A stretch of DNA of 64,000 nucleotides, taken from NCBI GenBank assembly GCA_035539215.1, contig DATLIX010000080.1, forward strand, positions 62,001-126,000, given 5' to 3'. Numbering within the stretch: the stretch's first letter is position 1; every line of letters begins with the position of its first letter. The stretch is from Dongia_B sp035539215. Its GTDB lineage: Bacteria > Pseudomonadota > Alphaproteobacteria > Dongiales > Dongiaceae. Below the pieces are notes generated by a model. The model had not been told where the DNA came from, did not search any database, and saw nothing but the letters and a program-made list of their open reading frames with translations. Position numbers and translations under genes: made by a program. Shown here in pieces: positions 59,690-64,000 of this stretch.

Positions 59690-60901
59690 ATGACGGCGGG
59701 TCAGGGGACAGCGGTGGCAGACACGAATGCGACGGCACCGGTCGGCATCTGGCCGGCGGTGATGGCGGGGCTGCTGACGGCTTTCGTCGGCTATGCCAGT
59801 TCCTTCACCGTGGTGCTACAGGGCCTCAAAGGTGTGGGCGCTACGCCGGGCCAGGCGACATCGGGCCTGATCGCCGTCGGCACCGCCATGGGCCTTTGCG
59901 CCGTGGTGCTGGCCTGGCGCAAGCGCATGCCGATCAGCATCGCCTGGTCGACGCCGGGTGCTGCCTTGCTGGCCTCGACCGGTGTCGTCGAGGGCGGCTT
60001 CGAAGCGGCCTGCGGCGCCTTCATCGTTTCCAGCGTGCTCATCATCATCGCCGGCCTCTGGAAGCCTTTCGGCAAGGCGGTCGCCAGCATCCCGGCGGTG
60101 CTTGCCAATGCCATGCTGGCCGGCGTCCTCTTCACCCTTTGCGTGGCCCCCTTCCATGCCATCGCGCAGATGCCCAATCTCGCTTTGCCTGTGGTGCTGG
60201 CCTGGGCGCTGGTCGCGCGCTGGAAGCGGCTCTATGCCGTGCCGGCGGCGGTCGTGGTCGCGGTGATCGCGCTGGTCGTCAACGGCATTCCCGATGTCAG
60301 CACCGGCGGTTCGCTCTGGCCGCATATGGAGCTGGTGCGGCCGAGCTTCAATTGGAACGCGATCGTCAGCATTGCTTTGCCGCTCTTCATCGTCACCATG
60401 GCTTCGCAGAACATTCCCGGCCTCGCCGTTTTGCGTGCCTTCGACTATCACCCGGAACCGGGACCGCTCTTCACCGCGACGGGTATCGCCTCGCTGCTCT
60501 CGGTGCCGTTCGGCGGCTATGCGGTTAATCTGGCAGCGATCACGGCGGCTTTGTGCGCGGCACCGGAGGCCCACCCCGATCCCCGCAAGCGTTATATCGC
60601 GGCGGTCGTTGCCGGTCTCGTCTATGTCGCTTTCGGCATCTTCGCCGGCTTCGCGGCAAGCTTTATCAGTGTATCGCCGCCGCTCCTGATCGAGGCGGTG
60701 GCGGGGCTGGCCCTGTTCGGCGCCTTCGGCTCGGCGCTGAGCGGCGCCCTGCAGAATCCGGCGGACCGCGAGGCGGCAGTGATCACCTTCATCGCCACGG
60801 CGTCCGGCATGTCGATCGGTGGCATCGGCGCGGCCTTCTGGGGCCTGGTCGCCGGCGGCTTCGTCATGGCGCTGCATCGCTGGCGCAGGAAGGCGGCGTA
60901 G
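59690..60901 (+). CDS. BenE-family permease
   Basis: The 403-residue transporter has about twelve membrane segments. The BenE pattern includes AVMAGLLTAFVGYASSFTVVL, MPISIAWSTPGAALLAST and FGGYAVNLAAITAALCAAPEAH, where the last is highly characteristic. E. coli YdcO and Acinetobacter BenE (benzoate/proton symporter) belong here; the substrate of most is not known. It follows dgcA by 91 bases on the same strand, which raises the possibility that it imports a substrate for that pathway. GGAAG lies before the ATG. Confidence 0.85.
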   Translation: MTAGQGTAVADTNATAPVGIWPAVMAGLLTAFVGYASSFTVVLQGLKGVGATPGQATSGLIAVGTAMGLCAVVLAWRKRMPISIAWSTPGAALLASTGVVEGGFEAACGAFIVSSVLIIIAGLWKPFGKAVASIPAVLANAMLAGVLFTLCVAPFHAIAQMPNLALPVVLAWALVARWKRLYAVPAAVVVAVIALVVNGIPDVSTGGSLWPHMELVRPSFNWNAIVSIALPLFIVTMASQNIPGLAVLRAFDYHPEPGPLFTATGIASLLSVPFGGYAVNLAAITAALCAAPEAHPDPRKRYIAAVVAGLVYVAFGIFAGFAASFISVSPPLLIEAVAGLALFGAFGSALSGALQNPADREAAVITFIATASGMSIGGIGAAFWGLVAGGFVMALHRWRRKAA

Positions 60902-61035
60902 GAACGAACCGGGTGACGTTGCACCACATCTGGAGCAAACGTCATAATTGATAAGGATTTGCCGGCTAAGCTGGCGCTGTGCGATTCGCGGAAGAGCGGA
61001 TCGCGGCGCAGGACGGGAATAGGAAGCAGGAGTAG

Positions 61036-61941
61036 ATGGTGGACAATCAGATCATCGACGGCCGCAAGGTCGCGGGTGGCATCCTGGCCGAGCTGGCCGA
61101 ACAGGTCGAGGACTTGAAGCAGGCGGGCTGGCAGCCGAAGCTGAACTCCATCACCATCGGCGACGTCGATGCCGTCAGCCTCTATGTCCGCAACCAGAAG
61201 CGCTCGGCCGAGAAGGCGGGCCTGCTGTTCGAGGAGCATCACTTTCCGGCCGATATCACCCAGGACCAGATGCTGGCGGCGATCGCGGCGATGAATGCCG
61301 ATCCCCGCGTCACCGGCATCATCCTGCAGCGCCCGGCACCCCATCATCTCTCGATCAAGCAATTGCAGGCCGCCATCCATCCCCTGAAGGATGTCGAGGG
61401 CATGCATCCCGCCTCGATCGGCAATATCGTCTACAACGAGGTCGAGCTCGGGCCGTGTACCGCCATGGCCTCGGTCGAACTCTTGAAGCGTACCGGCCTC
61501 AACCTGGCCGGCCTGGAAGTGGTCGTCGTCGGCCATTCGGAAATCGTCGGCAAGCCGATCGCCTTCCTGCTGATGTCGGAAGGGGCGACGGTCACCGTCT
61601 GCCATCACATGACGCGCAATCTCGCGGTCCATAGTCGCCGCGCCGATGCCGTCTTCGTCGCCGTCGGCAAGCCCGGCCTCATCACCGGCAACATGGTGAA
61701 ACCGGGTGCCGCCGTGATCGATATCGGCATCAACCAGGTGACCCTGCCCGATGGCAGCACCAAGGTGGTGGGCGACGTGGATTACGAGTCCGTGCTGCCG
61801 GTCTGCGGCTGGATCACCCCGGTCCCCGGCGGTGTCGGCCCGGTCACCGTCGCGGTCCTGCTGCGCAACGCCGTGATCGGCGCCCAGCGCCAGCGCAAGC
61901 ATTACGAACGCCTGTTCGGCAGTAACCCGGCGGCGGAGTGA
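61036..61941 (+). CDS. FolD-like methylenetetrahydrofolate dehydrogenase, atypical active site
   Basis: The 301-residue protein aligns with FolD (5,10-methylene-THF dehydrogenase / methenyl-THF cyclohydrolase): LNSITIGDVDAVSLYVRNQKRS, KDVEGMHPASIGN, VVVGHSEIVGKPIAFLLM and GWITPVPGGVGPVTVAVLL. Three motifs differ. YVxxK reads YVRNQ, so the catalytic Lys becomes Gln with a Lys next to it. QLPLP reads QRPAP, and PCTPxG reads PCTAMA. The NADP Rossmann part is intact. In characterised enzymes that Lys is needed for the cyclohydrolase step, so this may be mainly a dehydrogenase. AGGAAGCAGGAG precedes the ATG. Confidence 0.82.
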   Translation: MVDNQIIDGRKVAGGILAELAEQVEDLKQAGWQPKLNSITIGDVDAVSLYVRNQKRSAEKAGLLFEEHHFPADITQDQMLAAIAAMNADPRVTGIILQRPAPHHLSIKQLQAAIHPLKDVEGMHPASIGNIVYNEVELGPCTAMASVELLKRTGLNLAGLEVVVVGHSEIVGKPIAFLLMSEGATVTVCHHMTRNLAVHSRRADAVFVAVGKPGLITGNMVKPGAAVIDIGINQVTLPDGSTKVVGDVDYESVLPVCGWITPVPGGVGPVTVAVLLRNAVIGAQRQRKHYERLFGSNPAAE

Positions 61942-61983
61942 GGCTAGCGCAAACTTGATCAGCCGATAGAGTGTGGCATGTTC

Positions 61984-62547
61984 TTAAGATGCTGCGCGCA
62001 GTTGGTCCCGTAGCTTGGCTGAATCGCCGCGTGTCGAAATCCAGATCAGTACCTCTGTCGCCGCGGCGACGAAGGCACTGAGCAGGCGCGCCGATAATAG
62101 TCGTGGATCGTGATGCGCTTCGGCGAAGGCGAGATGGGCATCTTCTTCGCACTGAATATCGTTGATTGTTTGGGCTAGCTCAGGGTCTCGATCTGAGAGA
62201 TAGGTGATCTGTTCCACCAGATGGCGATGGACCGTTCGCTCCACTGCAGCGGTGCAAACGATAACACCAAAGCGACCGAATGCTGCTGTCATCAATCCGA
62301 GGAAGGCACCGCCAGTATTCCAGATTGCCATGGCGCGACAAGGCTTTGCGAAACGGCTAGGCATGAGCGCCCTGAACCGATCACGATGCTTTTGTTCGTG
62401 TCCGAGTGTTTCCTGCAACCATGGCAGCAAATCGGGATAACGCAGAGACATGCGAATTTGGCGCTCATAAATGGCGATGGCGCCGTGCTCTCCTGCGTGA
62501 TTGACCCTCAAAATACGCCGGATAATCTGCTCTTGGTGCGACGACAT
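61984..62547 (-). CDS. COQ7-type demethoxyubiquinone hydroxylase
   Basis: The 187-residue diiron protein contains all four carboxylate-bridge motifs of COQ7/Clk-1: RVNHAGEHGAIAIYE, ETLGHEQKHRDRF, CTAAVERTVHRHL and CEEDAHLAFAEAH. It adds the C6 (C5) hydroxyl in ubiquinone synthesis. Hydrophobic helices allow it to sit on the membrane face. It converges with folD and is divergent from the first GumN-like gene, 86 bases away. It uses O2, consistent with the aerobic cobalamin pathway in the same window. Confidence 0.9.
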   Translation of the reverse strand: MSSHQEQIIRRILRVNHAGEHGAIAIYERQIRMSLRYPDLLPWLQETLGHEQKHRDRFRALMPSRFAKPCRAMAIWNTGGAFLGLMTAAFGRFGVIVCTAAVERTVHRHLVEQITYLSDRDPELAQTINDIQCEEDAHLAFAEAHHDPRLLSARLLSAFVAAATEVLIWISTRGDSAKLRDQLRAAS

Positions 62548-62633
62548 TACGCGGCTCTCTGATGACGTCTGTCCTATTGCTATGCTAAACAGAAGGCAGA
62601 GATTTGTCAGGGGCGATCTGGGGAGACGTTCGG

Positions 62634-63530
62634 GTGGTTAATGCTATCAAGGCTGCGCTAAAGCGGCTGTCGCAGTTTGCCACGGTCGCCGCGGTTTCAT
62701 TTTTTGCCTGGCAACCTGCCGCCCTCGCCGATCCGGCCCTCTGGGTGCTGCGCGATGAAGACAGCACGATCTATCTCTTCGGCACCATTCACGTGATGAA
62801 GCCGGGTGTCAAATGGCACAGCGACAAGCTTGACGCGGCTTTTGCATCGAGCAGCGAACTCTGGGTCGAAGAGACGGGCGATGACAACCAGACGATGATG
62901 TATCAACTGGTCAAGACCTATGGGGTCGATCCGCACCATCCCATCACGGCCAAGCTGACACCGGCCCAGCAAGCGAGATTCGTCAAGGTGTCGCAGGTCC
63001 TGGGGCTCGATCCCGCGGCGGTCGACAGGACCCGGCCCTGGTTGGCGGCCGCGATGTTGGGCGGAGCGGCTGTCGCGCGTACCGGATTCATATCGGAAAA
63101 AGGCATCGATCGCAGCCTGGAAGCCGATGCCAAGGCTGCGGGCAAGCCGATCAAATCCTTCGAAACGCCGGAGCAGCAGATCCATGTCTTTGCCGATCTG
63201 AAGCCTGAGGAGGAACTCGCCATGCTGACCCAGACTCTGGATGAGGTCGGCAAGGGTCCCACCTATCTGATGCTGATCGCGACGTCCTGGCTGCATGGTG
63301 ATATCGAGCAGTTGGACAAGCAGCTTTCGGCAAATATGCGCGGCCAAACTCCCGCCCTCTACAAAGCCATCCTGCCCGACCGCAATGCCCGGTGGGTGAA
63401 GCGGATCGAGGAGATGATGGTCGGCAAGGGTACGGCCTTCATTGCCGTCGGCACCGCGCATCTGATCGGCCAGGACAGCGTTATCGCCATGCTGGCCAAG
63501 GACGGCTACAAGGCGGAACGGGTGCAATAA
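62634..63530 (+). CDS. TraB/GumN-family exported protein (copy 1)
   Basis: The 298-residue protein has a signal peptide (FATVAAVSFFAWQPAALA) and the two Gly-x-x-His motifs of the TraB/GumN/Tiki fold, IYLFGTIHVMKPG near the N-terminus and AVGTAHLIGQDS near the end, with a conserved Glu in ELWVEETGDD. Tiki homologues are metalloproteases; the role of bacterial GumN-like proteins is unclear. The start is set at GTG 62634, eight bases after GGGGAG; a TTG at 62604 has no site. A paralogue follows. Confidence 0.83.
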   Translation: MVNAIKAALKRLSQFATVAAVSFFAWQPAALADPALWVLRDEDSTIYLFGTIHVMKPGVKWHSDKLDAAFASSSELWVEETGDDNQTMMYQLVKTYGVDPHHPITAKLTPAQQARFVKVSQVLGLDPAAVDRTRPWLAAAMLGGAAVARTGFISEKGIDRSLEADAKAAGKPIKSFETPEQQIHVFADLKPEEELAMLTQTLDEVGKGPTYLMLIATSWLHGDIEQLDKQLSANMRGQTPALYKAILPDRNARWVKRIEEMMVGKGTAFIAVGTAHLIGQDSVIAMLAKDGYKAERVQ

Positions 63531-63605
63531 GTCGATCGCTGTCTTTATGCCGACACCGGAGCGGGCGCGGCTTAGGTAGCGGGGGTCATCGAGCTGGAGT
63601 AGAAC

Positions 63606-64000
63606 ATGTTGAGACGTCTAGCGTTCCTAATATCTGTCCTTGTCTCACTGCTTTCCTGGCAATCAACCGCCTCCGCCGATCCCGCCCTCTGGGTGCTGAA
63701 GGATGCCGACAGCACGATCTATCTCTTCGGCACCATCCATGTGATGAAGCCGGGCGTCGCCTGGCAGAGCCCGCAGATCGCCGCCGCCTTTTCCGCCAGC
63801 AGCGAGCTCTGGGTGGAAGAGGCCGATGACGAGAACCAGGCGGCGATGGTCCGGTTGGCGCAGCATTACGGCATGGATCCCGCGCATCCGCTCTCCGGCA
63901 AACTGACGCCGGCGCAGCGGCAGCAGCTTGCCGGCGTCGCGCAGCAGCTGAAATTGAATCCGGCCGGCCTGGAGCCCCTGCGCCCCTGGCTGGCGACATT
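63606..64000 (+). CDS. TraB/GumN-family exported protein (copy 2, cut by window end)
   Basis: The first 131 codons of a second GumN-like protein are visible. A signal peptide (LAFLISVLVSLLSWQSTASA) is followed by DPALWVLKDADSTIYLFGTI and ELWVEEADDENQ, closely matching copy 1 (about three-quarters identical over the first 60 mature residues by eye). It starts 75 bases after copy 1 and is in the same direction, so the two arose by tandem duplication. The C-terminal half lies outside the window. Confidence 0.8.
   Translation, partial: MLRRLAFLISVLVSLLSWQSTASADPALWVLKDADSTIYLFGTIHVMKPGVAWQSPQIAAAFSASSELWVEEADDENQAAMVRLAQHYGMDPAHPLSGKLTPAQRQQLAGVAQQLKLNPAGLEPLRPWLAT

Noticed and set aside
1..64000. 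tRNA, rRNA, CRISPR array, insertion sequence or phage genes
   Set aside because: No cloverleaf-like sequence, regularly spaced repeat set, transposase or phage protein was recognised on either strand.

Overview
This is 64 kb of GC-rich DNA from an alphaproteobacterium, probably of the Rhodospirillales type. That placement is an inference from the gene families present: DUF1491, the CobG-type (oxygen-dependent) cobalamin pathway, a COQ7-type ubiquinone hydroxylase and abundant GNAT/VOC/GST/SDR detoxification genes. No rRNA, tRNA, CRISPR array, phage or insertion sequence was recognised. Gene density is high, with many divergent regulator-enzyme pairs.

Layout. 0-3.3 kb: end of a DUF1491 gene, a ThDP-dependent acetolactate-synthase-like enzyme and a Lys/Ala-rich histone-H1-like protein with a clear terminator. 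3.3-12.2 kb: a phosphoesterase and BetI-type TetR regulator with twin operators, divergent from a polar amino-acid ABC importer (binding protein plus two permeases, no ATPase), then a converging operon of amidase, fused two-domain permease and an ABC 'ATPase' that has lost its catalytic motifs. 12.4-34 kb: an accessory zone of small regulator/target modules: VOC and GST, TauE, NmrA, SDR with an orphan 30-bp palindrome, a papain-like protease coupled to a chagasin-like inhibitor, TetR, Bcr-type MFS with AraC, aldo/keto reductase, HxlR with DHA2 efflux, O-methyltransferase with TetR, HxlR with MaoC, a TrpC-nitroreductase (iodotyrosine-deiodinase-like) fusion, another MFS, a secreted protein and OsmC. 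33-44.5 kb: LysR/quinone oxidoreductase, CMD/DUF417 with AraC, MntH, an ArsR-SRPBCC-DHFR-like operon with a 178-nt gene overlap, LysR/SDR, a phosphodiesterase and two small fold proteins.

44.6-52.1 kb is a cobalamin block: cobL on the minus strand, a cobalamin riboswitch reading rightward into cobG-cobH-cobI-(cbiG)cobJ, and cobK converging on it. Together these encode a large part of corrin-ring synthesis from precorrin-2 onward. 52.2-64 kb looks more like core genome: GNAT and two unknown genes with yajQ, a MATE exporter, an exported thioredoxin with a CcdA-like electron carrier, a dgcN-dgcA pair for D-glutamate catabolism followed by a BenE-type permease, a FolD variant, COQ7 and tandem TraB/GumN genes, the second cut by the window end.

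Most notable points: an intact reading frame for a motif-less ABC ATPase; a TrpC/deiodinase-like fusion; a translationally coupled protease-inhibitor pair; matched operator pairs for local regulators; long perfect palindromes with no adjacent regulator; and a FolD protein lacking the expected catalytic lysine.
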